Notes: generated by a model from the letters alone, not told the origin. A stretch of DNA of 64,000 bases from an uncultured Pseudomonadota bacterium (GCA_903875225.1 CAIQVJ010000089.1:1-64000); one strand, 5' to 3'; shown: positions 46,972 through 56,206, numbered from the stretch's first letter. Numbers and translations: made by a program.

Positions 46972-47907
46972 ATGCTCAAGCGCGCCCTCTTCATGGTTCC
47001 GGTACTCGGCCTGTTCATCTCGCCCGTCGCGCTCGCCGGGGCCCGCCAGTCGGCCTTCAAGGTCGACTCCAACAAGGGCAAGAACTACTACAGCGGGACC
47101 TCGGCGATCGACAACAAGTTGGAGACCGCCTGGATGGTGCCCGGCGAGAGCGAGAACAAGGGCGAATGGGTCGAGATCGCGCTCCCACACAGCGACCTCG
47201 ACAAGCTGTCGATCATCGGGGGCAACGCCTCGAGTGAGAAGGCCTGGACCGACTACCCGCGGCTCAAGCAGATCCGCGTGGACGTGTGGTCCGAGGACGA
47301 CGACCAGAACGAGAAGCAGGTCGGCTCCACCACCCTCGATCTGGCCGACAAGCCCGGGTGGCAGACGCTCGACCTCCCCGACGCCAAGGCGGGTGACGGC
47401 ATGTTCGGCGGGCGACTGCGCATCACGGTGCTCGACGTCTACCCCGGAGAGGATTTTCCCAACCTCGCGGTCGCCGAGTTCAAGGCGGTGTTGAAGGAAT
47501 TCGACATGCCCACGAAGATCAGCGAGTCCGGCACACCCCTCGACGGCCACGACAGCTCGATGATGACCGACGCGAACGCGAAGACCTTCTTCGCGACCAC
47601 CGCGGAGGGCGCCGAGATCACGCTCGGGAACAGCGGGCTCGCAGAAGTCGGGTTCGTCTCCGCCGGGAAGGACTACGCCCGCCCGAAGAAGGTGGAGATC
47701 ACCTGCGGCACGGTCACCGCCACGACGGAGCTCGCGGACGACATCAAGGGCGGAACGGTCTGGGCCGAGGTTCCGGCGTTCAACGGCTACACCGGCGGGG
47801 CCTTCGGCGACCCGGTGGTCAAGATCCTCGAGGTGTACCCCGGGACCAACCCGCAGCTGGGCATCACCGAGCTCAAGGTCAAGGCGACGAACGCCGACAT
47901 CCTGTAG
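46972..47907 (+). CDS. Secreted F5/8-type C (discoidin-like) domain protein
   Basis: Signal peptide; SAIDNKLETAWMVPGESENKGEWVEIALP and second copy MMTDANAKTFFATTAEGAEITLG...LEVYPGTNPQLGITELKV. Confidence 0.6.
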   Translation: MLKRALFMVPVLGLFISPVALAGARQSAFKVDSNKGKNYYSGTSAIDNKLETAWMVPGESENKGEWVEIALPHSDLDKLSIIGGNASSEKAWTDYPRLKQIRVDVWSEDDDQNEKQVGSTTLDLADKPGWQTLDLPDAKAGDGMFGGRLRITVLDVYPGEDFPNLAVAEFKAVLKEFDMPTKISESGTPLDGHDSSMMTDANAKTFFATTAEGAEITLGNSGLAEVGFVSAGKDYARPKKVEITCGTVTATTELADDIKGGTVWAEVPAFNGYTGGAFGDPVVKILEVYPGTNPQLGITELKVKATNADIL

Positions 47908-47921
47908 GACTTCGCGCTCGG

Positions 47922-49058
47922 CTACGACCGACCCGTGCGGGACCGCAATGCGAGCGTGAGCGCCACGGTCGACACCCCCGCGCACGCATAGAACACGGCG
48001 GGAGTGCCCAGATCTTCGCGCACGGTGCCGGCGAACACAGCGCCCAGGAGCGCGCCGAACCCGTAGGTCGCCGTCGCCCACAGGCTCTGCGCCGAGGCTG
48101 TCACGCCGCTGCTGGCGCTGCGCCGGGTGATCTCCTCCACGCCGCCGATCCAGAACAAGGCGAAGGACACGCCGTGCAGCGTCTGCACTGCGACGAGCGC
48201 GCCGGGGTCCTGTAGCCGCGCGGTGAGCAACCAACGCGGGATCGCCGCTGCGGCAGCGATGATCAGCGCGTTCTGGGAGCCGATGCGGGCGAGGATCGGC
48301 CGACCGGCCGCCATGACGGCGATCTCGAGCGCCACGCCGGTGAACACCGCGTAGCTGGTGACCGTGGCGGGGAGCCCGAGCGCGTGCACGTGGATGGAGA
48401 AAAACGTGTCGTACACGTTGATCGTGAGCGCCTGGCAGGCGCCGAACCCGAGCAACGGCCAGAACCCGGGCTGGTCCGCGAGGGCCCGAAGCGCGGGGAG
48501 GACGGGCGCGGGCCGACCGCCGCCGCGGATCGGAAAGCCTACGGTCAGCAGCGTGCAGGCGGCAGTCAGGACGACCCCGACCGCCAACGGGTCGCCCCCG
48601 GCGGCCGCGACCCAACCCGAGACCTGTGCGGCGAGCAGGAAGCCCAGGGAGCCCCACGCCCTTGTCTTTCCATACTCGCGCGAGTCCCTGCCGGCCGTCT
48701 TCAGCGCCGCCACGGTGAACGCATCCACGAGCGGCCCGAGCGGGGTCCGTCCCACCGCGAGGAGCGCCAGCCCGGCGCCGGCCTGCCTGGCATCCTCGGC
48801 CTTCCAAAGCGCGACCGCTCCTGCCAGGGCCAGCAGGGCACCAAGTCGGACCAGGGCGCCCCCGATCTGGAGACGGTCAGCGAGCCAGCCCCACACGGGG
48901 GCAGAGAGCAGGCGTCCCGCCGGCAACAGGGCGAGGAGCAGGCCAAGCTGCGTGCCGGTGATCCCGAGCGCCTCGAGACGAGCCCCAAGCTGCGGCACCA
49001 ACCCACCGAGCGCAGCGAGCGAGAGCGCCCAGAATACGCGGAGGAACAGGATGCTCAT
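47922..49058 (-). CDS. MFS transporter (HcaT/nucleoside-symporter-like)
   Basis: 12-TM profile: GITGTQLGLLLALLPAGRLLSAPVWGWLADRL, VSFALFWIGGVEEITRR. Confidence 0.75.
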   Translation of the reverse strand: MSILFLRVFWALSLAALGGLVPQLGARLEALGITGTQLGLLLALLPAGRLLSAPVWGWLADRLQIGGALVRLGALLALAGAVALWKAEDARQAGAGLALLAVGRTPLGPLVDAFTVAALKTAGRDSREYGKTRAWGSLGFLLAAQVSGWVAAAGGDPLAVGVVLTAACTLLTVGFPIRGGGRPAPVLPALRALADQPGFWPLLGFGACQALTINVYDTFFSIHVHALGLPATVTSYAVFTGVALEIAVMAAGRPILARIGSQNALIIAAAAAIPRWLLTARLQDPGALVAVQTLHGVSFALFWIGGVEEITRRSASSGVTASAQSLWATATYGFGALLGAVFAGTVREDLGTPAVFYACAGVSTVALTLALRSRTGRS

Positions 49059-49106
49059 GGGCGTGGAGGCGTCAGGACCGACCGGCGAGCGCTACCTCGG
49101 CGCCGG

Positions 49107-49829
49107 TCACGGTTGTCCGACAGCACCGGGTGCGGCCTGGTTCGTGGGGTTCGGCTGCCGGGGAGGCCTCGGGACAGGCGCGGTCCTGTTCTTCGGCCCA
49201 GCCTTCCCCGGCAGCGCCACGGCATCGGCGACCGGGGCCTGCAGTCGCAGCAGGGCGTACACGACGGTCTGGAGCGTCCCGTTGATGATGGGCACACCGC
49301 CGTCGGCGTCGGGAGACGTCGGGAACACCGCCCGCACCCACCGCCCCTGTCCGGATCCGGTCGAGACGAACACGACGTCCACGTCGAGCCCGGCCGCCGC
49401 GCCGACGAGACACGCGGTGTCCTCCCCACACGCGGTGAGCGAAGGCAGGACGTTGGCGGATTGCCCGCCGACGTCGGAGCGGTCCTGCACCCGGGTGAAC
49501 GGGAGCGTGGCGATCTCCGCGCGCAGCGCGGCGTCGACGGTCGCGTTTTCGGTAGGGTCTGCGGACGAGGGCGAGGGCAGCACGAGCACCCGCATCGGAG
49601 GCTGCTGGTCGAAGAGTGTCTGGTCGATGGGATCGATGCGCTGCACCTCCTCGAAGCGGATCGCGACGATGCCCTGGGGCGTACGCAGATCCAGTCCATC
49701 CGCCCGGGTCGCCGCGATCTGGGCGACGAGCACGCGGCCGCTCGAGAGCTCCACCCGGCGGTACTCCGAGGCCGACGCGAAGCGGGGGAGGATCAGAAGG
49801 GCGATGAACACGTAGACGAGGCGCTTCAT
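49107..49829 (-). CDS. Hypothetical exported protein
   Basis: MKRLVYVFIALLILPRFASA signal peptide; Pro/Ala/Asn-rich C-terminus; ATG at 49829. Confidence 0.65.
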   Translation of the reverse strand: MKRLVYVFIALLILPRFASASEYRRVELSSGRVLVAQIAATRADGLDLRTPQGIVAIRFEEVQRIDPIDQTLFDQQPPMRVLVLPSPSSADPTENATVDAALRAEIATLPFTRVQDRSDVGGQSANVLPSLTACGEDTACLVGAAAGLDVDVVFVSTGSGQGRWVRAVFPTSPDADGGVPIINGTLQTVVYALLRLQAPVADAVALPGKAGPKNRTAPVPRPPRQPNPTNQAAPGAVGQP

Positions 49830-49963
49830 GGTTCCACCGGGAGAACGGGGCAGGCTTCGCCGTCGGCGGCGAGCGCGAGCCCCAGTGGCAGGTCCCCGAC
49901 CCCTGCCGCGTCGGCGTTGGCGGTCCGATCCCGAGACCACGCGTAGGAGAGTGCGCCGAACAT
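49826..49963 (-). CDS. 45-aa candidate small ORF coupled to the downstream exported protein
   Basis: MFGALSYAWSRDRTANADAAGVGDLPLGLALAADGEACPVLPVEP; TGA overlaps the downstream ATG (ATGA). Confidence 0.3.
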   Translation of the reverse strand: MFGALSYAWSRDRTANADAAGVGDLPLGLALAADGEACPVLPVEP

Positions 49964-50077
49964 TTCCCCAGACGTAGCCCGGCACGGTTACCTGCGCCCA
50001 GAACCCGCCCGGGCGCACTGGCGCTTCTCCTTCCCGGGGTCGGCCAATCGACCCCAAGCCCCCAAACGGAGGCCCCC

Positions 50078-51199
50078 TTGCAACACGGCATCATCGTCGA
50101 ACTCACTCCGTTCCTGTCGAGCCCGGCAGCGGCACAGGCGGGACACTCCGCGCGGGCGTTCTCGGCGCGGCTCCCCAGGGTGCACGAGGCGCGGCAGTGG
50201 CTGCAGCAGAGCACCCGGACCTGGCCCCACCTCGACCCTGCGGGTGCCGTGGACGAAACCGCCCTGGCGGTGTTGCGGAGATGCAAGCGTGTGCGCGTGC
50301 TGGGGCAGCCCGGCGCGGTCGTCGCCATGAGAGCCGCGCTGACCGCCCTGGCGCCCCAGGCTGCGGTCACCTGGCAGATGGGCCCCGCCGAGGTGCCCGC
50401 GCAGGCCGGGGAGGCCCTCCTGTGCCTCGAGGGCCCGCTGTGGGTGGACGAGGCGGCGGAAGCCGCCGTGGCGGCCCGGGTTCGCGTGGTGATGGCGGGC
50501 GCTGGGGTGCACGCCGTGCCACCGCGTGGGGCCTGGATCTCCGACGCCACCTCAGCGGACGGGCGCTTCGTGTGGTTTGGTGCGGCGCTGGCGACCCTCC
50601 TGGCGTGGGCCGGGGTGGACGCCGCGGCGTGGGCGGAGGGCCTGGCCGCAGGGCAGGGGACCTCTGCCCGACCGGCGCTGTTCGAGAACCCGGGCTGGTC
50701 GATGGCCACCGCGTTGAGCCTCGTGCCCGACGCCACGCCCGTGCTGATCGCCACCGACCCCGCGCTCGAGGGCATCGTTCGCGCCCTCGCTCGCGCATGG
50801 GGTGCGCTCGTCCGCGGGGCCCCCGACCGCGGCCAGCTCACCGCTCGCGTCGGGCTGACCGTCCTCGACGGCATCGCCAGCGACATCGAGCTCTTCGAGG
50901 CCATCCACGGCGGACCGGCGGACCGGCTGCCGATCTTCTGGGGGCCGCCGACGGCGGAATCCGAGACCTTCCAGAGTTGGCTCACGAGGCACGGGCGTCC
51001 CTTTCTGTCAGTACGCGCGCAGGCGATCGATGCCCGGGAGGTGGCCGAATTGTGCGCCGTCGCCATCCACGCGGCCGTCGCCCTCGCTGTGTTGCGGCTC
51101 GTGGACCCGCTGGACGAGAAGGCCGTGCTCGCATGGCGCCACGCGGTCACGCTCGACGCCGAGCGGTTGGGCGTTGACGAAGCAAGCCCTTCCGCATAG
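50078..51199 (+). CDS. SIS/phosphoglucose-isomerase-like protein, divergent
   Basis: TTG start; ALFENPGWSMATALSLVPDATPVLIATDPALEGIVRALARAWGALVRG and VDPLDEKAVLAWR reminiscent of a PGI C-terminal region; weak. Confidence 0.4.
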   Translation: MQHGIIVELTPFLSSPAAAQAGHSARAFSARLPRVHEARQWLQQSTRTWPHLDPAGAVDETALAVLRRCKRVRVLGQPGAVVAMRAALTALAPQAAVTWQMGPAEVPAQAGEALLCLEGPLWVDEAAEAAVAARVRVVMAGAGVHAVPPRGAWISDATSADGRFVWFGAALATLLAWAGVDAAAWAEGLAAGQGTSARPALFENPGWSMATALSLVPDATPVLIATDPALEGIVRALARAWGALVRGAPDRGQLTARVGLTVLDGIASDIELFEAIHGGPADRLPIFWGPPTAESETFQSWLTRHGRPFLSVRAQAIDAREVAELCAVAIHAAVALAVLRLVDPLDEKAVLAWRHAVTLDAERLGVDEASPSA

Positions 51200-51225
51200 C
51201 CGCTGTACCGCATCGAGGTGCCGCT

Positions 51226-52068
51226 GTGTCTGACGAAACTCCGCAAGAATCCGACGTGATCGTGCGCCCGCCGCAGGACCCCGCAGGCGCGCCCCCCGCG
51301 GCGCCCGCCGAGGCGGCGCCCGAGGAGACCCCGGACTACCTGTTCCGCCTGCAGCTCGCGATGACCAGCTTCTTCGCGGCGAACAACCGTTATCTCGGCT
51401 GGATCGCAGCAACCGCACTGGGCGGCGTGCTGGTCTGGGGCCTGTGGGCGATGTGGCAGGAGCACAGCGCGGCCGACGCGTTCGGCGCGATCGCTGCGAT
51501 CGACTACAAGATGCCCAAGCCCGACCCCATGGCCCAGTACGGCCTGGCGCCCGCCGACGATCCCACCGACGCCGGCCGTAAGGCCGACCTGGAAGAGGGT
51601 GCTCGTCGCTTCGAAGCCGCGGCCCAGGAGAGCTCCGGCACCGCTGCGCTTTACGCCTACCTCAAGGCCGCGGAGGCCTGGGAGCGCGCTGGGAACGCCC
51701 CGTCGCGGCTCGCGGCGCTCAAGGCCGCTTATGCCCTCGGCGGCGGCAGCCTCCCGGCGTGGAGCATCGGGACCGCCTACGCATCGGCGCTGGCTGACTC
51801 GGGAAGCAAGGAAGAGGCAGTCGGGGTGTACCGTGAGCTTGCGGGCCGCACGCAGGGCTTCTACGCCCAGCAGACGCTGCTCGCGCTCGCGGGAGCCCAG
51901 ATCGACCTGGGCAAGAACGAGGACGCGAAGCAGACCATCAGCGAGTTCAAGACGCGCTTCCCCGCGGCTCCCCAGGATCGCGCCGCCGCACTGGAGGCCC
52001 GCGCGGGCGGTGTCCCGAGCGCGCCTGCCCAGACCGTTCCCACCTCTGCTTCTGGAAGCGCGGGTTGA
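51226..52068 (+). CDS. YfgM-like TM-anchored TPR protein
   Basis: Single TM (YLGWIAATALGGVLVWGLWAMWQEH), TPR-type C-terminus; directly upstream of a BamB-like gene. Confidence 0.65.
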   Translation: MSDETPQESDVIVRPPQDPAGAPPAAPAEAAPEETPDYLFRLQLAMTSFFAANNRYLGWIAATALGGVLVWGLWAMWQEHSAADAFGAIAAIDYKMPKPDPMAQYGLAPADDPTDAGRKADLEEGARRFEAAAQESSGTAALYAYLKAAEAWERAGNAPSRLAALKAAYALGGGSLPAWSIGTAYASALADSGSKEEAVGVYRELAGRTQGFYAQQTLLALAGAQIDLGKNEDAKQTISEFKTRFPAAPQDRAAALEARAGGVPSAPAQTVPTSASGSAG

Positions 52069-53267
52069 GCCGTCTCCTGTGCATCCTCGCCATGCTCAGC
52101 GTGGCGCCTGCGCTTGCGGCCGAGTCGCCCGCCGCGCCCGAGGCCTTCGACGCCCCGCCTGTGCTCCTGTGGGCGGTGGACCTGCCCGGGCTCCCGCAGT
52201 CCACCGCCACGCGCTCCGAGCCCGCCGAGCCCGTGGTCCTCGGGGATCGGATCTACGTCGGCTACAGCGGTCAGAGCGCGTTGCTCGTCCTGGGCCGCGA
52301 GGACGGTCGTCTCGTGGGTACGTTCCCGGCACGCGCGCCCGTGGCGAGCGCACCGATCGTCCATGACGGGCGCGTGTGGTTCAGCGACACCGCCGGCTAC
52401 ACCTTCTGCTACAAGCTCGACCAGCTTGGGACCGCCACGCCTACGCCCGCGTGGTCCCACTACTCGGGAGCGCCCATCGTCAGCGGGCCCACCGAGGCCG
52501 GCGACGCCTTGTTCATCGCGAACGTGGACGACACGGTCTACTCCCTCGATCAGTCCACCGGCGCGCTGCGCTGGCGCCATGCGCACCGGCTCGACGCCTC
52601 GCGCTCGGGCTCGCTCGAGCTTTTCGGGGCGGCTCCGCCCGTCATCGTCGGCGACACGGTGTGGGTGGGCTTCTCGGACGGGTTCATCGCAGGATTGAAG
52701 CGCGAAACGGGCGATGAGCTCACCAACATGCTGGTGGGCGAGGGGAGCTACCCCGACGTCATCGCCGCTCCGTACGTTTCCCGCAGCGGCGCGGTCACCA
52801 CGCTGGTCGCGGCCGGGTTCTCGGGGCCGCTCGTGAGCGTCGACCCGGACTCCCGCGTGGTGCGCTGGCGCCTCGACTCCGGCACGGGCTCCGAGATGCT
52901 CGAGCATGACGGGATGCTGTACATCGGCGGGTCCGACGGGAAGCTCCGCGCTGTGGTCATCCGGACCGGCGAGCTCAAGTGGACGTGGGACCCTGGGGTC
53001 GGCGGGACGGTCGGCACGCCGGTCTGGACCGACGCCGGCTTGCTCGTCGGCGCGGGCGAAGGCGCCGCGTACCTGGTGAGCATCGGCAACGGAAAGACGC
53101 TCTGGACCTTCGACCCCGGCGTGCTCATCACCGGGATCGCTGCACCGCCCGCCGTCGTGGGCCGCACGGCGTTCATCGTGACGAACGCCGGCAGGCTCTA
53201 CGCGTTGCGCGTGCCCGTGCAACGGAGCGAGCCGCAGGGTGTGCCGTGGGTCAGCCCCACGCGCTGA
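52065..53267 (+). CDS. PQQ-type beta-propeller, BamB-like
   Basis: Repeated blades GDRIYVGYSGQSALLVLGREDGRLVGTFP, GDALFIANVDDTVYSLDQSTGALRWRH, VGRTAFIVTNAGRLYALRV; GTGA/ATGA-type overlap upstream. Confidence 0.8.
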   Translation: MSRLLCILAMLSVAPALAAESPAAPEAFDAPPVLLWAVDLPGLPQSTATRSEPAEPVVLGDRIYVGYSGQSALLVLGREDGRLVGTFPARAPVASAPIVHDGRVWFSDTAGYTFCYKLDQLGTATPTPAWSHYSGAPIVSGPTEAGDALFIANVDDTVYSLDQSTGALRWRHAHRLDASRSGSLELFGAAPPVIVGDTVWVGFSDGFIAGLKRETGDELTNMLVGEGSYPDVIAAPYVSRSGAVTTLVAAGFSGPLVSVDPDSRVVRWRLDSGTGSEMLEHDGMLYIGGSDGKLRAVVIRTGELKWTWDPGVGGTVGTPVWTDAGLLVGAGEGAAYLVSIGNGKTLWTFDPGVLITGIAAPPAVVGRTAFIVTNAGRLYALRVPVQRSEPQGVPWVSPTR

Positions 53268-53271
53268 GCCG

Positions 53272-53309
53272 TTCGCGGGCGACCACGGGATTCGCGGGCG
53301 ACCACCGGA
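53272..53309. repeat. 19-bp tandem direct repeat (x2) between GCCGTTC/GAACGGC arms
   Basis: TTCGCGGGCGACCACGGGA TTCGCGGGCGACCACCGGA (one mismatch). Confidence 0.9.
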
Positions 53310-53349
53310 ACGGCATCCTGGATCGCAGAGCCTGGTCTCCCGTTCCATA

Positions 53350-53377
53350 ACTTCTGATAATGTATATTATGTCAAGT
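53350..53377 (+). other. dif: Chromosomal dif (XerCD recombination) site
   Basis: ACTTCTGATAA-TGTATA-TTATGTCAAGT: 21/28 identity to E. coli dif GGTGCGCATAATGTATATTATGTTAAAT with 16 contiguous identical bases (ATAATGTATATTATGT); KOPS-like motifs and gene orientation switch here. Confidence 0.9.
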
Positions 53378-53461
53378 AATGGAACGTATCGGAACCGGAT
53401 CAGGCTTCACGGCCGGCCCACGGTCCCTGGCGCTCCCCGCACCGGCTACGACAGGCCGCCG

Positions 53462-54133
53462 CTATGCGCTCGTCTCCACGCCGACCTTCGGACATGCCGC
53501 CGCGAGCCCGCAGGTCGAGCACCTCGGCTTCCGCGCCACGCAGTGGTATCGCCCGAACAGCACGGTGCGGTGTCCGAAGTCCGACCAGCCGGCCTTCGGC
53601 AACCAGGCCATGAGCAGCGCCTCGACCTTCTCGGGAGCCGTCTCGGTGTGCCAGCCCCAGCGGGCCGTGACCCGCAACACGTGCGTATCGACCGTCACGC
53701 CGCTCTGGATGCCGAACGCGGTGCCCAGCACGACGTTCGCGGTCTTGCGCGCCACACCGGGCAGCGTGACGAGGTCCTCCAGCCGGTCAGGCACCTGGCC
53801 GCCGAACCGTTCGACCAGCACCTCCGCGGTGCGTATGGCGTGCTTCGTCTTCTGCCGGAAGAACCCCGTCGGCCTGAGGACGGCCTCGACCTCCGCGGGA
53901 TCGGCCGCGGCCAGCGCCGGCGCATCCGGCCAGCGCCGGAACAGCTCGGGCGTGACCTTGTTCACCATCGCGTCGGTGGACTGGGCGGAGAGCTGGGTCG
54001 CGATCAGGAGCTCGAACGGCGTGTGGTAGACCAGTTCGCACGTCGGGTCGGGAACGGCGATCACGAGCGCCGCGAGGATGTCGGCGAGGTTCTTCGGTGG
54101 GTTTGGCGCGTGGAACTGACGGGCTCGGGGCAA
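53462..54133 (-). CDS. nth: Endonuclease III
   Basis: LLIATQLSAQSTDAMVNKVTPELF, LPGVARKTANVVLGTAFG, VDTHVLRVTARWGW, Fe-S loop CVARKPRCSTCGLAAACP; TTG start inferred, uncertain. Confidence 0.9.
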   Translation of the reverse strand: MPRARQFHAPNPPKNLADILAALVIAVPDPTCELVYHTPFELLIATQLSAQSTDAMVNKVTPELFRRWPDAPALAAADPAEVEAVLRPTGFFRQKTKHAIRTAEVLVERFGGQVPDRLEDLVTLPGVARKTANVVLGTAFGIQSGVTVDTHVLRVTARWGWHTETAPEKVEALLMAWLPKAGWSDFGHRTVLFGRYHCVARKPRCSTCGLAAACPKVGVETSA

Positions 54134-54207
54134 TCCGACTCCTGGATGGTGGGAGAAATGCGACGCAGCTTCACCCGATCGCCGGTTCCGGGCTAATCTT
54201 CCGGTTG

Positions 54208-55395
54208 ATGACCGGAGCCCGCTGCTTGCCTGCCCTCCTGCTCCCCCTGAGCCTGCTGTTCCGCCTGTCCACCGCGTACGCGGCAGACGACACCCCTCCG
54301 CCGCCCGCCGCGACGGGCATCGGCACGTCTCCCACCGCGCCACCGAAGCATCCGGGCGGTGTCGTGCCGATCGCAACCGTCGCACAGATCCCGCCATGGC
54401 TGCGGGGAGACGTCGCGCTCAACTACTCCTATGATCGGCTCGGCGGGCATCTGAACGAGGCCGAGCTCATGGACCCCGGCGCCACGGAGAGCGCTGACGT
54501 GCAGGTCGGGCAGCGCACGCTGAACAGCCACGTGCTCTCCATCGATGCGATCTTCAGCGCGGGACCGGGCGTGGCCGTCACGCTCGGCCTGCCGATCCAC
54601 ATCGCGGACAGCATCGACTTCGGCACCTCCCAGACGATGGTGTACGACCCCACCACGGGTAGCGGTACCATGAACGGTACGGAAGCCGTGGACCTCGGAG
54701 TGCTCGCCACTGGCGGCGGTCTCGAGGGCGCGTGGATCGGCATCGCGGGGACCCCGTTCTCCGAGGCGTTCGCCAAGCGCAAGAACCGGGTGACCTGGCG
54801 CATCGGCGGTGCGCTGCGTACGCCGAACAAGAACAATTTCTACGTCGAGACCGATGGCAAGCGGGGCGCCGGCGACGGCGGCCTGGGCTTCCGCATCGAC
54901 AACGCGTTCTCCACCACGATTGGCGGCTCCCAGCCCTACATCACCGGCCGGTACCAGACCGACGGGAAGACCTCCATCGACGCCGTCGACGCCGACGGCA
55001 ACCCGGTCGTGACCGATCTGCAGGGCGCGAAGTCGGGCAACTTCCGCTTCGGCGCCGAGTTCCTCGCTGCACACAACGCGCAGCAGGACACCGACGTGCG
55101 CGTGGACCTGCACGCAGCCTTCGACTATGCAAGCTGGTCCACGGTCCCCAGCGGCTTGTACCTGCCCGGCGTCCTGAACGGCACCGCAGGCCTGCCGGTG
55201 CAGACCTCCGAGTCTGCAGACATCGGGGGCGGCCTCGGCTTTTCCTTCCAGCCGGTGCAATACCTGAGGATCGGCCTCTACGGCCAGGTCGAGTACCACC
55301 TGCCCCAGAAGATCGAGAGTCCCTACCCGATCTACACCGCGGGGGACACGATCCACAGCCTCGCGGGGGCAAACCTCACGATCCGCATCCGCTGA
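54208..55395 (+). CDS. Putative outer-membrane beta-barrel/transporter
   Basis: Signal peptide; alternating amphipathic strands, C-terminal GANLTIRIR. Confidence 0.6.
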   Translation: MTGARCLPALLLPLSLLFRLSTAYAADDTPPPPAATGIGTSPTAPPKHPGGVVPIATVAQIPPWLRGDVALNYSYDRLGGHLNEAELMDPGATESADVQVGQRTLNSHVLSIDAIFSAGPGVAVTLGLPIHIADSIDFGTSQTMVYDPTTGSGTMNGTEAVDLGVLATGGGLEGAWIGIAGTPFSEAFAKRKNRVTWRIGGALRTPNKNNFYVETDGKRGAGDGGLGFRIDNAFSTTIGGSQPYITGRYQTDGKTSIDAVDADGNPVVTDLQGAKSGNFRFGAEFLAAHNAQQDTDVRVDLHAAFDYASWSTVPSGLYLPGVLNGTAGLPVQTSESADIGGGLGFSFQPVQYLRIGLYGQVEYHLPQKIESPYPIYTAGDTIHSLAGANLTIRIR

Positions 55396-55416
55396 GCGGG
55401 GGTGGGGCGAGTCCCC

Positions 55417-55794
55417 TCACCCGTCGAAGGCGTCGTCCACCCAGCGCACGGTCTCGTCCGTGGTGTCCACGAGCGCCACGAGAAAGGCCGCAGGCCCATC
55501 CCAGGCGGACTGCTGCAGCCACAGCCGCGCGGCCCGCCGCAGGCGCGTGCGCTTGGACGAAGTCACGGCTTCGTCGCTGAGCGGATCTTCGAGGTCGCGT
55601 GCCTTGACCTCCACGAAGCGGACTTCACCGCCACGCAGGGCGATCACGTCCAGCTCCCCTCCCCCGCCCGACCAGTTGCGCGCGAGGATCTCCCAGCCAT
55701 CAGCCGAGAGCAGGCCTTCCACCAGACGTTCCATCCGGGCACCCAGAACCAGCGACGCGCGACGCGCATCTGCGTCGCGCACCGGACCGGGCAT
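55417..55794 (-). CDS. YraN/UPF0102 family protein
   Basis: GWEILARNWSGGGGELDVIALRGGEVRFVEVKARD. Confidence 0.9.
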   Translation of the reverse strand: MPGPVRDADARRASLVLGARMERLVEGLLSADGWEILARNWSGGGGELDVIALRGGEVRFVEVKARDLEDPLSDEAVTSSKRTRLRRAARLWLQQSAWDGPAAFLVALVDTTDETVRWVDDAFDG

Positions 55795-55815
55795 GAATGC
55801 CGCCGCGAACGCGGA

Positions 55816-56160
55816 TTAGTTCTGTGCGTCCTTGAGGCGCGCCGACTTGCCGGAGCGCTCCCGCAGGTAGTACAGCTTCGCGCGACGCACGGAGTGCTGA
55901 ACCTTGACCTCGACCTTGTCGACCGAGGGGCTGTGCAACGGGAAGACGCGCTCGACGCCGACGCCGAAGCTGTTCTTGCGCACGGTGAAGGTGGCGCGGG
56001 GGCCAGCGCCCTTGAGCGCGATGACCGTGCCCTCGAACACCTGGATGCGGGCCTTGTCGCCGTCCTTGATGCGGACGTGTACGCGCACTTCGTCGCCGAT
56101 GGCGAGCTTGGCGGCGGCCGGGTTCATGTTCTCGGATTCGATCTGGTCAATGAGATTCAT
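55816..56160 (-). CDS. rplS: 50S ribosomal protein L19
   Basis: [31 protein letters not shown]...[25 protein letters not shown]...[19 protein letters not shown]. Confidence 0.98.
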   Translation of the reverse strand: MNLIDQIESENMNPAAAKLAIGDEVRVHVRIKDGDKARIQVFEGTVIALKGAGPRATFTVRKNSFGVGVERVFPLHSPSVDKVEVKVQHSVRRAKLYYLRERSGKSARLKDAQN

Positions 56161-56206
56161 CGGTATTCTCGGAGGCGGCGCACGTTATCGAGCGGGGCTT
56201 GGCTTG

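Noticed and set aside
53348-53381. loxP/Cre-like site (starts ATAACTTC...)
   Set aside because: Only the first 8 bases resemble loxP; spacer TGTATA and right arm TTATGTCAAGT fit dif, and Cre sites are phage-P1 specific.
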